A stretch of DNA of 64,000 nucleotides. It comes from Miscanthus floridulus. Taxonomy: Eukaryota > Streptophyta > Magnoliopsida > Poales > Poaceae. Numbering within the stretch: the first letter of the stretch is position 1; each line of letters starts with the position of its first letter. The notes under the pieces were generated by a model. The model saw nothing but the letters and a program-made list of their open reading frames with translations, did not search any database and had not been told where the DNA came from. A program made the position numbers and the translations under genes. Location of the stretch: positions 59,454,852 to 59,518,851 of the forward strand of contig NC_089584.1 in the NCBI RefSeq assembly GCF_019320115.1, read 5' to 3'. Positions 32,164 to 41,928 of this stretch are shown piece by piece.

Positions 32164-34227
32164 TCAACTCTTTTTAGGTACCCAAACTTGCTTGGGTCCT
32201 TGTAGGTTAGTTACCAAGGTCTTTGGTACCCAAATGGCCTTCTTCTTTGGGCCCACAATTGGTGTACCAATGAACTTAGCCTTCACACCATTGGCACCCA
32301 TATAAAGCATGTAACAAGAATCAAATTTGATTGAGGATACATTAGGTAGCTTGTTCTTGTTAGTCTTGCAATTTTGCTCTATATGCCCAACTTGCTTGCA
32401 TCTATTGCAAAACCGACCATTGCCCTTCACAAAGCTAGCTTTGGGAGTGACAAAGGCTGCCTTGCCCTTCTTGGGGGTATAGCCTAATCCCTCTTTGTTG
32501 AGAGAAAATCTTTGGCTACCCAAGCACTTTAGCAAGTGGGCTTCTCCACCATAGGCATTGCCTAAGGCACGAGTGAGCTCATTCACCTCCTTCTTGAGGG
32601 TTTCATTTTCCACCATAAGTGAGGCATCACAAGTGAGACCATCACTCAAGGGTGAAGTGGAATGTAGTAGTACAAGAAGTGTTAGTGGGAGCAACAAAAA
32701 TAGATTCATCAATAAGATCACATGTTAGTCCCACATCACATGATATGATCACTTGCTCAATGATAGAGGAGTGAGCCTTTTCAAGCTTAGAGTGAGCTTT
32801 GCCAAGCTTCTCATGGGCTTCCATTAGCCTCTCATGAGTGGCATTGAGCTCATCAAGGGATTGCTCAAGAAATTTGACTTTCTTGTTCAATTCCTTGCAC
32901 TCCTTTCTCTTCATCTCAAAGCAAGTATGCACTTGCTCACACATGTCCATGAGCTCCTCCTTGGAGTACTCCTCATCATCATCATCACTCCTACAAGCAT
33001 CACTTTCACATTCATCATCATCACTCACATCATATTTTACCTTGGTAGGTTTTGCCATGATGCACGTCGATGGAGTGTCGAAGATGGAGGGCTTGTTGTT
33101 GATGGCGATGCTTGCTAGTGCTCTCTTGATAGATTTCTTATCATCATCACTAGAGCTATCACTATTCCGAAGAGCCATCACTATCCCATGTGACCACATA
33201 GCCTCCACCCTTCTTCTTCTTTTGGAAGGTCATTCTCTTCCCCTTCTTCTCCTTCTTTTCTTTCTTATCCTCCTTGTGCTTCTTCTTCTCATCCTCATCA
33301 TTGTCACTATTGTATGGACAATTTTCTACTACATGATCGGGGCTTTTGCAATTAGTAGCATCTTCTCACATACTCTTTCTTCTTGGTGTGATCTCCTCTC
33401 TTTCTTGCACCATAGCCCTTCTTCTTCATGAATTTTCCCATCTTGCGCACATAGAGAGCCATAGCTTCATCATCAATATCACTAAGATCATCATCATCAC
33501 TTGATTCTTTCTTGGACCTTGCCCTTGTTCTTTGATGATGATGAGCTAGCCTTGAATGCTATGCTTTTCTTCTTCTTGTCTTCTTCTTCCTTCTTATCAT
33601 CCTTGTCATCCCCCTCCCCTTTCCACATGGTATGTCTCTTGTGTCATGACATCACCTAGTACTTGGTTAGGGGTAATATCCTTCAATCCTCCTCTTATGA
33701 TGAGCAATCTCAACATCTCAAATCTTGGAGGTAAGCACATCAAGAATCGATGGGAGACATCATCATCCTTGATCTTTTCTCCCAAAGCCTTCAAGTCATT
33801 GACAATTACTTGTAGCCTGATGGAACATCTCTGGAATGCTCTCATCATCCTTCATCTTGAAACTTGTCAACTTGTCCTTGAGGATGTACAACTTGGCACT
33901 CTTCACCAGCGGTGTGCCCTCATATGTTTCCTCCAATCTCTTCCACACCTCATTTGCTCTTTCACAATCCTTGATTTGCTCAAACACCTTAGAATCAATA
34001 GCATTGTATATGGTATTGAGAGCCATTGTATTGCATTGCTTGTTGATCTTATCTTGGTTGGTTGGATCATCGGGATCAATGATAGCATAGTCATTCTCGG
34101 TCACTTCCCATACTTGATCATTGATTGAACCAAGATACATCCTCATCTTTCTCTTCCAATAATCATAGCATGTGCCATCAAAGAACGGTGGTTTGCCCCC
34201 CACATGGTTGAACACAACTTGAGCCAT
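32164..34227 (-). pseudogene. SIRE-type gag, frameshifted
   Basis: Gag starts at 34227 (MAQVVFNHVGGKPPFFDGTCYDYWKRKM), the typical copia capsid opening. The frame breaks near 33818, where one extra base sits between C and G. It continues at 33848-33606 with capsid (LQVIVNDLKALGEKI, LPPRFEMLRLLI). 33600-33209 is a Lys/Asp-rich linker with further breaks. 33208-32642 has an acidic stretch and a coiled-coil-like region (LDELNATHERLMEAHEKLGKAH). 32721-32164 carries a CCHC zinc knuckle (CNRCKQVGHIEQNC) and ends WVPKKS. The domains are recognisable, but the copy cannot make one Gag protein. Confidence 0.85.
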
Positions 34228-34273
34228 AATTTGACACCAAGGTTGTTAAGCCTTCAATCAAATGGTGACCACG

Positions 34274-34285
34274 GCTCCGATACCA
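34274..34285 (-). other. Primer-binding site of the SIRE-type element
   Basis: Minus strand reads TGGTATCGGAGC, one mismatch from the initiator-tRNA-Met complement TGGTATCAGAGC. It lies one base inside the 5' LTR edge. Confidence 0.85.
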
Positions 34286-34286
34286 C

Positions 34287-36152
34287 TGGAAAGGTCCTAA
34301 TATGGCTAGAGGGGGGTGAATAGCCTATTTAAAAATCTACAAATCAACTAGAGCAATTTGATTAGTATGACAAATAGCGTAATGCAAACTTGCTCTAGCT
34401 CTACAAGGGTTGCAAGCCACCTATCCAACAATTCTAGTTGCAATGATTACTAAGGCACCCTAAACTTGCTATGTAACTACTCACTAAGAGCTCTCAATCT
34501 TGCTACTCTAAAGAGCTCAACTAGATGAATGTAAATAATAAAGCAAGCTCTCAATTCTAATTACACTATAGAGCTTGTATCAACTAGTTTGCAAGAATGT
34601 AAATAGGTGAGTGGGGTGATTATACCTGCCAGTGTAGGGGATGAACCAATCACAAGATGAAGATTAAGCCAATCACCAGGGAGAATGCAAATGACAAGAG
34701 ACAACTGATTTTTCTCCTGAGGTTCATGTGCTTGCCAACACAGCTAGTCCCCGTTGTGTCGACCAACACTTGGTGGTTCGGCGGCTAAGAGGTGTTTCAC
34801 AAACCTCGTCCACACGATAGGACACCTACAAGAACCGACCCACAAGTGAGGTAACTCAATGACATGAGCAATTTACTAGAGTTACCTTTTGGCACTCCAC
34901 CGGGGAAGGTACAACTCCCCTCACAATCACCGGAGATGGCCACGAACAATCACCAACTCAGTGCTGATCCTCCACCGCTGCACCGAGCCGTCTAGGTGGT
35001 GGCAACCACCAAGAGTAACAAGCGAAATCCGTAGCGCAACATGAATACCAAGTGCCTCTAGATGCAATCACTCAAGCAATGCACTTGGATTCTTTCCCAA
35101 TCTCACAAAGATGATGAATCAATGATGGAGATGAGTGGGAGGGCTTTGGCTAAGCTCACAAGGTTGCTATGTCAATGAAAATGTGCAAGAGATGGAGCCT
35201 GAGCCGGCCATGGGGCTTAAATAGAAGCTCCCACGAAATAGAGCTGTTGTACCCCTTCACTAGGCACACTGCGGGCTGACCGGATGCTCTGGTCAGACTG
35301 ACCGGACTCTAGACCCAGCGTTCGGTCAACCAATGTAAGCCACGTGTCATTGTCCATTCAACAGGAACCACCCGATCGCAATGGCTAAGTAGCGACCGGG
35401 CGCTCCATCATAAGTGACCGGACACTGAACCCAGCGTCCAGTGATTTCCAGTAAGCTTCCAAATCAGGTTTACTTCGACCGGACGCGTCCGGTCCACCTC
35501 GACCAGACACACCTCTAGCGTCCGGTGCAAAACCCTAGATACTGTGCTGACCCGTTAGTTCGACCGGACCCAGACTTCCAGCGTCCGGTCAATTTAGATC
35601 CAACGTCCAGTCACTTACAGTGACCTCCAACTTTTCTATCTAGGGCGCCGGTGGCACCAGTCGGACTGTCCGCACTCTACGGGCAGACACTCCGCTGGTG
35701 AAGTATCTTACCCTTGCTCAGATGTGCCAACCACTAAGTGTATCACCTTGTGCACATGTGTTAGCATATTTTCTCAAACATTTTCAAGGGTGTTAGCACT
35801 CCACTAGATCCTAAATGCATATGCAATGAATTAGAGCATCTAGTGGCACTTTGATAACCGTATTTCAATACGAGTTTCACTCCTCTTAATAGTATGGCTA
35901 TCTATCCTAAATATGATCACACTCACTAAGTGTCTTGATCACTAAAACAAAATGGCTCCTACATTTTATACCTTTGCCTTGAGCCTTTTGTTTTTCTCTT
36001 TCTTCTTTTCCAAGTTTAAGCATTTGACCATCACCATGCCATCACCATTGCTTCATCACTTGGAGTAGTGCTACCTATCTCATAATCATCTTGATAAACT
36101 AGGTTAGCACTTAGGGTTTCATCAATTAACCAAAACCAAACTAGAGCTTTCA
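34287..36152 (-). repeat. 5' LTR of the SIRE-type element
   Basis: 1,866 bp, aligned throughout with 25903-27764. TATA-like TATTTAAG on the minus strand at 35223-35216. The GACCGGAC/GTCCGGTC cluster is at about 35277-35610. Relative to the other LTR it carries at least six one-base A or T insertions between C and G (34627, 34631, 34678, 34742, 34960, 35659). Its last bases read CTTTCCA where the other LTR has CTTTCA. Confidence 0.9.
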
Positions 36153-36475
36153 TCGAGGAAGGATATCTTTGGATTACGCCAAGACTTCAACTAGGGCACG
36201 ACTACTTAGCTTGGGGGGCAAGTTGTTTTCGGATATAAATAACTAGCAATGGCCCCTGTTGTAATCATCTAATCTCTCATAGGCATAGCCATCTTGTACT
36301 CGCAATCTTGCGGAATACATAATATAAGAAGTAGCAACTGGACGTAAGGCTTTTACTCGCTTCTCGGAGGCCCGAACCAGTATAAATCTCGTGTCTCTAC
36401 TGTGATTGATCTTTGCACCAAGCGCGGGTTCCCCAAGAACCAAATATCTGAATGGTAAAAAACACAGACACATAT

Positions 36476-36557
36476 CAAACCATAAATAGGCATAGCTTAT
36501 ATTTATTCTTCCTGCAAAATGTTATTGGACACATACCCGATGGAATATAATGAATTT
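36476..36557 (-). other. Remnant of the element that received O
   Basis: 82 bp between O's right target duplication and the next LTR. It should be the continuation of the sequence ending at 13596. Too short to identify. Confidence 0.5.
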
Positions 36558-37744
36558 TGTCGGTGTTTCGAGTAAACACCAACGAGTAAATTTATATTAT
36601 TGCACATCTGTCCCGAATGGTGTGCTAAAAAGACACAAGGTTTATACTAGTTTAGACAGAAAGTCCCTACATCTAGTTCGTGGATGCTGCTCATGTTATT
36701 AGCACTGAAAAGTTCATAGTAGAGGTTACAAACGGGTGAGAGAGGGACATGTCCCAAGTCTCTGATGGAAAGATCGAATGGGTGCTGAGAGCTTGGTCGC
36801 TGCTCAGCTATGTGTTCAAAGTTCGATGCTAGTGGTTCTGCTATGATGCGGTGTGATGTGCGATGTCATCAATCAATGCCCATTAGTGGGGTGCCATGCT
36901 TTCCCTTTTATAGGTCAAGGAAGAGCACGGGTTATAGATGGGAAAAAATAGGAAAATGAGAGGCTAGGGAAGTCCTTTAGGGTCGTCGGGTCTTCCTTTT
37001 CCTCCGTGCGGGCCCCGCTGACATGGCAGGCGGTGACAGGGAATGCCCTACGCTAGGCGCCTGTCCGCTGACCATGATAGGGACACGTCGGGCACTTGTC
37101 CACTGACAATGCCATGCCCTAGCATTGTTAGCGGGTTGTCACGTCCCACTCCACCCCAGCGGGTGGCACGACGAACCAGCGTGCCGATCAGCGGCCATAT
37201 AGAGAGTAGGCAGCATAGTGACCACGTGTCCATCACTGTGGGCGATGTGAGTTCCCTGGAATGACATGTCGTGAGGACAGGTCATGCTGAGATGTGACAG
37301 CTCCCTACATGATTCTAGAAGTTTGACCTTAGGTCACACCTTTTGGACCATAGTGGTTGCCGTGAGCTTCCATAAGGATCCGTGCCCGAGGGATCGGGCA
37401 AGGTGGAGCCAGCCCTCAGACATCAGGCAAGACGGAGCCAACCCTCAGATATCGGGTGAGGCAGAGCCCAAACTCAGATGTCGGGCAAGGCAAAGCTAGC
37501 TCTCAGACGTCGAGGGTCAGCCGAGGCAGAGCCAACCCTTGTGGGTCGAGCGAGGCAGAGCCGTAGCGCCCACCAAGGTGGAGCCAACCTTTGGGGGGTT
37601 AGACGAGGCAGGGCCCATGGCCTTGGTTGCCAGACAAGGAAGAGCCCGACAAGAGGCATAGTCGCTCTCTTGATCGCATGGATGAATCAATGTTGATGGT
37701 CATTAGCTCCTCCTCTTCGGGTACCCTAGTATTGGTCCCCGATA
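36558..37744 (-). repeat. 3' LTR of Tat-type element X1
   Basis: 1,187 bp. Minus strand ends ACACCGACA at 36558 and starts TATCGGGGACC at 37744 (canonical TGTCGG with one change). A TATA box TATAAAAG lies on the minus strand at 36912-36905. Upstream of it, 37375-37660 is a decayed minisatellite of about 30-bp units (GACxTCGGGCxAGGCxGAGCC). It is homologous to 39544-40802. Confidence 0.8.
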
Positions 37745-37762
37745 GTAGCCCCCGAGCCCCCG
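37745..37762 (-). other. Polypurine tract of X1
   Basis: Minus strand reads GGGGGCTCGGGGGCTAC followed by the LTR start. This is the usual polypurine tract of grass Tat elements, and it gives minus orientation with the internal region to the right. Confidence 0.7.
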
Positions 37763-39543
37763 GACGATTTGAGTAGAATCGCCTAGGGGATTTTTTGACT
37801 TTCCAGCGGGTGCGCGCGAGCGCACCCGGTGGGTGTAGCCCTCAAGCCTGTGGAGGAGTAGAATACTCCTTTGGAGGTTTTTCCAAAAGAGAGGACTCTG
37901 AGGGCCCTGGCCTTCTATCATTGCCCACACCGTGTCCTGAAGACGATGATTCCTTCTTGCTGAGGTTGGACCCTTCGTGGGTATGGTCATGAGATTTGGT
38001 GGTTTGTTAGGTGGATAGTTTGATTGGGCCCCCAACATCCTGTTCGCGGGGATCTGGCCAGGGTCAGCATGGCTGAGACTCGATCATGGGCTGAGATGCT
38101 CGTGGCGCTCATGCGCCTAGGTACTGCCTGCTTTCAGGGCCCATCCCTTTCCATCCCTTATTGTTGGGGTGCTTGGAGCGGTTGTCGGACCCATTGATGG
38201 GCCAACCGTCGAACTCCTAGGCCCGGACAGGCTGTAGAGGCGTTTTTTGATCCGTATTCCTCTTACTCGTAATGAGTCCTGGTCCACCCGGGGAGGCAAA
38301 ATGTCCGACGAGTCTTCCAAAGGAAAGTATAGGGATTGTGTGCACATATCCCATGGCGTGACATTGTGGTAGATTGTGGTAGGCACGGAGATCAAGGCGG
38401 ACGGTTGGTTTCCTCGCATCTGTCACCCCTATAAAACCAAAGGGTTCACCCCACAGTTTCATACTTTGCCTCCTTGCCTTCACATCTGCAACCTTCGCTA
38501 CCAATCGCCTAGGCTTCCCGCATCCACGTCTCAGTCGCTATCGAGCTCACATCCTCCCACCCCCATCTTCCAATGGATCCGTGGTGCCGATCTAATATTA
38601 CCTTCTAGCGCTTGGAGGGACTCATCCGCCACTGTCTTCTTTGTGCGCTGGACCACGGCCGATGAGTGGCTACTGCTTGGCAAGGAGGATGTGCCATCGC
38701 CGCCCAATGGCTATGTTGTCTCGTTCACACACTTCCATGAGCGGGGGTTTGCTACTCCTGCTCATAGATTTCTTTGGGGAGCTGCTGCACTACTACCAGA
38801 TCGAGTTGCAACACCTTAATCCCAACAGAATCCAGCACATGGCGGTGTTCGTCGCCCTATGTGAGGGATTCCTGGTGGTCAGCCCCCACTTTAATCTGTG
38901 GTGGCACTTCTTCACCGTCACCCTCTAGAAGAAGAGGGAGAAGTAGCAGGAGCTGAACACACTGATGGGATGCGTTGGCATCCATCCTCTAGAACAACCG
39001 GGTCAGCGAGTACCCATCGATGCATCTGTCAACCTTGAACAAGGGGTGACATTTGCATTGGTTTTATCTCAAGAATGACGCCACCTCTCCCTTGCCGGAG
39101 TTCACCAAATGCCTAATCGAAGAGGCCCTAGATTCATGGAGGAAGTGGGGTGTCCTAGAGAAGGACAAGAAGAAAATCATGGACCACCTCACCACCATCC
39201 GCATCCTGAAGGAGAAGGGGCTAAAGGGATTGGGCATCATCAGCGCCAACCACACGAGGAGGGTGGTGCCACTGATGAGGCACGTGCTTCCCCTGTACGC
39301 AATGGTGCCCGAGGCATCATTCGATGGGACAACGCTTGCTGAGGGGGAGCTCTCCCCCTTTGAAGTCAATGCAATGCATCAAGGAGGCGATGGAGCCTTC
39401 TTGGGACGATGTGGGCGCCCCCCCTTGATTTTGTGTACCTGGTGTCGAGGCATCCCCCTGATGCCGCCGGAAATCAGGATATATCGTCTTTGTAAGTTTT
39501 CCCTTCCTCATGCCTCTTCTTTAATTGAACTCCCGACCCCTTG
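37763..39543 (+). pseudogene. Antisense extra ORF of X1 (putative gypsy-type transposon, Transposase_28-like), truncated
   Basis: The element runs on the minus strand but this frame is on the plus strand. 38376-38819 gives a low-complexity start (IFQWIRGADL, FVRWTTADEWLLLGKEDVP), then FTHFHERGFATPAHRF. After a frame change near 38760 it continues with YYQIELQHLNPNRIQHMAVFVALCEGFLVVSPHFNLWWHFFTVTL. Stops near 38928-38946 interrupt it, and 39053-39420 gives HWFYLKNDATSPLPEFTKCLIEEALDSWRKWGVL and VVPLMRHVLPLYAM. This matches the protein found in antisense between pol and the 3' LTR of Tat elements. A strong splice-donor-like CTTT/GTAAGT sits at 39491-39496. X2's LTR cuts it off at 39544. Its function is unknown. 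37763-38375 holds no supported frame. Confidence 0.7.
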
Positions 39544-40802
39544 TGTCGGTGTTTCGAGTAAACACCAACTAGTAAATTTGTATTTGTTGAGTGTTGGGCC
39601 CGGATGGTGTGCTAAAAGACACAAGGTTTATACTAGTTTGAGCAGAATGTCCCTACGTCCAGTTTGTGGCTGCTGCTCGTGTTATTAGCACCGAAAGGTT
39701 CGTAGTAGGGGGCACAAACGGTCGAGAGAGGGAAAGGTCCCAAGTCTCTGATGGAAAGATGAAAAGGGCGCTGAGAGCCTTGATGCTGCTCAGCTATGTG
39801 TGAAGTGGTGTATGATGTGTTGAATCGATCCGTCTCCTTAGTGGGGTACTCTGCCTTCCCTTTTATAGATCAAGGGGGAGCAGGGATTACAAAATGGGAA
39901 GAAGAAGAAGAATCAGAGGCCAAGAAGGTCCTTCAAAGATGTCAGGTCTCCTTTTTCCTCTAAGTGAGTCCTGTTGACATGGCAGACGGTGCCAAGGATA
40001 GCACGTTTGCTGATCCTAATAGGGCCATTCTCTGGCTTTATTCAGCTGGTGGTCACGTCTCGTCCCACCCCGGTGGGCGACGCGATGCACCAGGGTGCCG
40101 AGCCACGACCCTATGGGGAGTAGACGGTGTAGAGGCCCCACATTCATTACTGTAGATGACATGAGTTTCCTTCTAGACCATAGTGGTTGTCGTATGTTTC
40201 TGTCAGGATTCATGTCCAAGGGCAAATGCCGGCGCCCATAACACTATAGGATAAATGTCGGGGCCCACAACACTGTTTGGGCTCTAACATGCCTAGAACG
40301 GCTTAAAGCGCCTGTCTGGTCATATCCTGATGGTACTTTCCTACATGCGTGTAGGGTATGGTCCTCGGTATTGCAGTTGACTTGAGTATCCTGCCTTATC
40401 TGTGCACGTAGTTACAAGGGAGCAGCGCGTAGATGTCGGGTGAGGTGGAGTCTGCCCATAGACGTCGGGCGAGGCGGAGTCTGCCCCTCGATGTCGGGCG
40501 AGGCGGAGCCTAGCCCCTGGACATGTGGTGAGGCGGAGCCTACCCTCGAACGTCGGGCGAGGCGGAGCTAGCCCTCGGACATTGGGCAAGGCAGAGTCTG
40601 CACCTAGACATCTGGCGAGGCGAAGTCCAGCGCTTGGGGCTCGGGTGAGGCGGAGCCAACCCTCAGGGGTCTTGCGAGGCGGAGCCAACCTTCGGTCGTT
40701 GAGCAAGAAGTGTAGTTGCATTCTTGTCTATTTAGAAGCATCAATGTTTGATGGTTATTAGCTCCTCCTCTTTGGGTACCCCTAGTATTTGGTCCTCGAC
40801 TA
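39544..40802 (-). repeat. 3' LTR of Tat-type element X2
   Basis: 1,259 bp, homologous to 36558-37744. Left end TGTCGGTGTTTCGAG. Right end reads CTCGACTA before GTAGCCCC, one extra T compared with the expected CGACA. TATA box TATAAAAG at 39867-39860 (minus). The minisatellite at 40432-40700 is clearer than in X1: about nine units of roughly 30 bp with TCGGGCGAGGCGGAG. Confidence 0.8.
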
Positions 40803-40926
40803 GTAGCCCCTGAGCCCTCGAGTGATTTGGATAGAATCGCCCAGGGGGTGATTTGAGTAGCCAGAGGGTGCACGCAAGCGCACACCAGACAGTTGTAGTC
40901 CCCGAGCCCCTGGGTGATTCAGATAG
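40803..40926 (-). other. Polypurine tract and short internal remnant of X2
   Basis: Minus-strand GGGCTCAGGGGCTAC adjoins the LTR. The remaining 110 bp resemble the start of X1's internal region (compare 37745-37860). It stops at the first base of T's LTR, so T most likely inserted here and X2 should resume beyond the window. Confidence 0.6.
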
Positions 40927-41076
40927 TGTCGGTGCTGGGACCCATGGGATACCCCGCAAGGAAGGGAGAAGACCTAGTCTAACTAGGATTCTTCCCCTAT
41001 AATCTTAGTAGTAGTATTATTCTGTAATCCTACTAGGAACTCTCATTGTAAACCGATTAGGATTCTGACCTCCTGA

Positions 41077-41086
41077 CTATATAAAG
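41077..41086 (+). promoter_or_regulatory. TATA box in LTR copy 1 of T
   Basis: CTATATAAAG in the context GACTATATAAAGGAGGGCAG. The same element recurs in copy 3 at 41628-41637. Transcripts from this first box would run through both inverted arms. Confidence 0.6.
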
Positions 41087-41627
41087 GAGGGCAGGGATCC
41101 TATAGACAGGACTTTTGACAATTGTATGAAACAACACTTTACAATCAATCCAATGCAAAGGCTAACGCTGACTGGACATAGGGCTATTACTCGATCAACT
41201 GATCGAGGGTCCAAACTAGGATAAATCGACTGTCTCTTGTGTTAACCATGCTTGAGCCCACCTGATGAGGGTAGCTAACAAGCTAACACCCGAAACAAAA
41301 AGCAAAATGGCTAAAAAGACGCCTGAGTACCTGGCACAGCCAGCCGTCGATGTTTCACCACTGATAGCCTGCCATGGGGATACCTGGGGCAGTATGTTCG
41401 GGCTTCAGTGTATGCAGGAACTCGATGGTTAACGTAAGAGACAGTCGATATTTCCTGGTTCGGAACCCTCGATCATTGATTGAGTAATAGCCCTACGTCC
41501 AGTCGGCGTTAGCCTTTGCGTTGTATTGATTGTAAAGTGTTAGTTCGTACAATTGTCAAAACTAGTATTATTCTATAATCCTACTAGGAACTCTCATTGT
41601 AAACTAACTAGGATTCTGACCTCTTGA

Positions 41628-41637
41628 CTATATAAAG
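41628..41637 (+). promoter_or_regulatory. TATA box in LTR copy 3 of T
   Basis: CTATATAAAG, identical to the copy-1 box, located in the spacer between the inverted arms. It would be the normal promoter for the genomic RNA. Confidence 0.6.
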
Positions 41638-41881
41638 GAGGGCAGGGATCCTAGAGATAGGACTTTTGACAATTGTATGAACAACACTTTACAATCAATC
41701 CAACGCAAAGGCTAACATGCAACTGGACGTAGGGCTATTACTCGATCAACGATCGAGGGTTCCGAACCAGGATAAATTGACTGTCTCTTGCGTTAACCAT
41801 CGAGTTTCGCATACGCTGAAGCCCGAACATACTGCCCTGGGTATCCCCATGGTAGGCTATCGGTGGTGAAACATCGACAGC

Positions 41882-41900
41882 TGGCGCACCAGGTAGGGGC
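41882..41900 (+). other. Primer-binding site of T
   Basis: TGGCGCACCAGGTAGGGGC two bases after the LTR end. This form of primer site is typical of grass Tat elements. Confidence 0.75.
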
Positions 41901-41928
41901 TTTCTATGACTTTGCATCCGAGAGCTCG

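Larger units (their letters stand above)
25903..36152 (-). mobile_element. SIRE/Maximus-type Copia retrotransposon, nearly complete
   Basis: 10,250 bp with near-identical LTRs (25903-27764 and 34287-36152), tRNA-Met-type PBS, polypurine tract, gag in several frames and a single 1,066-residue pol. Length, large LTRs and pol motifs fit the SIRE/Maximus lineage. LTR divergence is low, so it is one of the younger insertions and is younger than O, which it interrupts. No env-like frame follows pol; 27765-28919 is non-coding. Confidence 0.92.
13602..36470 (+). mobile_element. Element O: non-coding LTR retrotransposon (LARD-type) carrying two nested Copia elements
   Basis: Two LTRs of about 410 bp, each split by a Copia insertion, bound a 5.3-kb internal region. 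LTRs start TGTCGATGCC (13602) or TGCCGATGCC (25806) and end CACCGACA (20510) or CACAGACA (36470). A target duplication flanks the whole: CATAC at 13597-13601 and CATAT at 36471-36475. The internal region has no gag or pol, so the element must have used proteins from a relative. A short LTR, gypsy-like termini and long non-coding interior resemble the rice Dasheng/RIRE2 pairing, but this is analogy only. Removing the nested insertions gives an original length near 6.1 kb. Confidence 0.85.
25806..36470 (+). repeat. 3' LTR of element O, split by the SIRE-type element
   Basis: The LTR is 25806-25902 plus 36153-36470. It starts TGCCGATGCCATACC and ends CACAGACA. A TATA-like GGATATAAATAAC lies at 36231-36243. 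The insertion duplicated TCGAG (left copy TCAAG 25898-25902, right copy TCGAG 36153-36157). Confidence 0.85.
40927..41879 (+). repeat. 5' LTR of T, with an inverted internal duplication
   Basis: Starts TGTCGGTGCTGGGACCC and ends GAAACATCGACA next to the PBS. Three related segments are present: copy 1, plus, 41009-41248; copy 2, minus, about 41345-41565; copy 3, plus, about 41570-41879. Between copies 1 and 2, 41249-41340 is one unit of the 110-bp repeat that normally lies near the element's 3' end (61461-61910). Copies 2 and 3 form inverted arms of about 220 bp around a spacer of roughly 95 bp. Confidence 0.82.

Noticed and set aside
32838..34128. Plus-strand frames of 190-197 residues
   Set aside because: They are the complement of SIRE gag; hydrophobic Ser/Leu-rich translation is the shadow of the acidic, lysine-rich gag strand.
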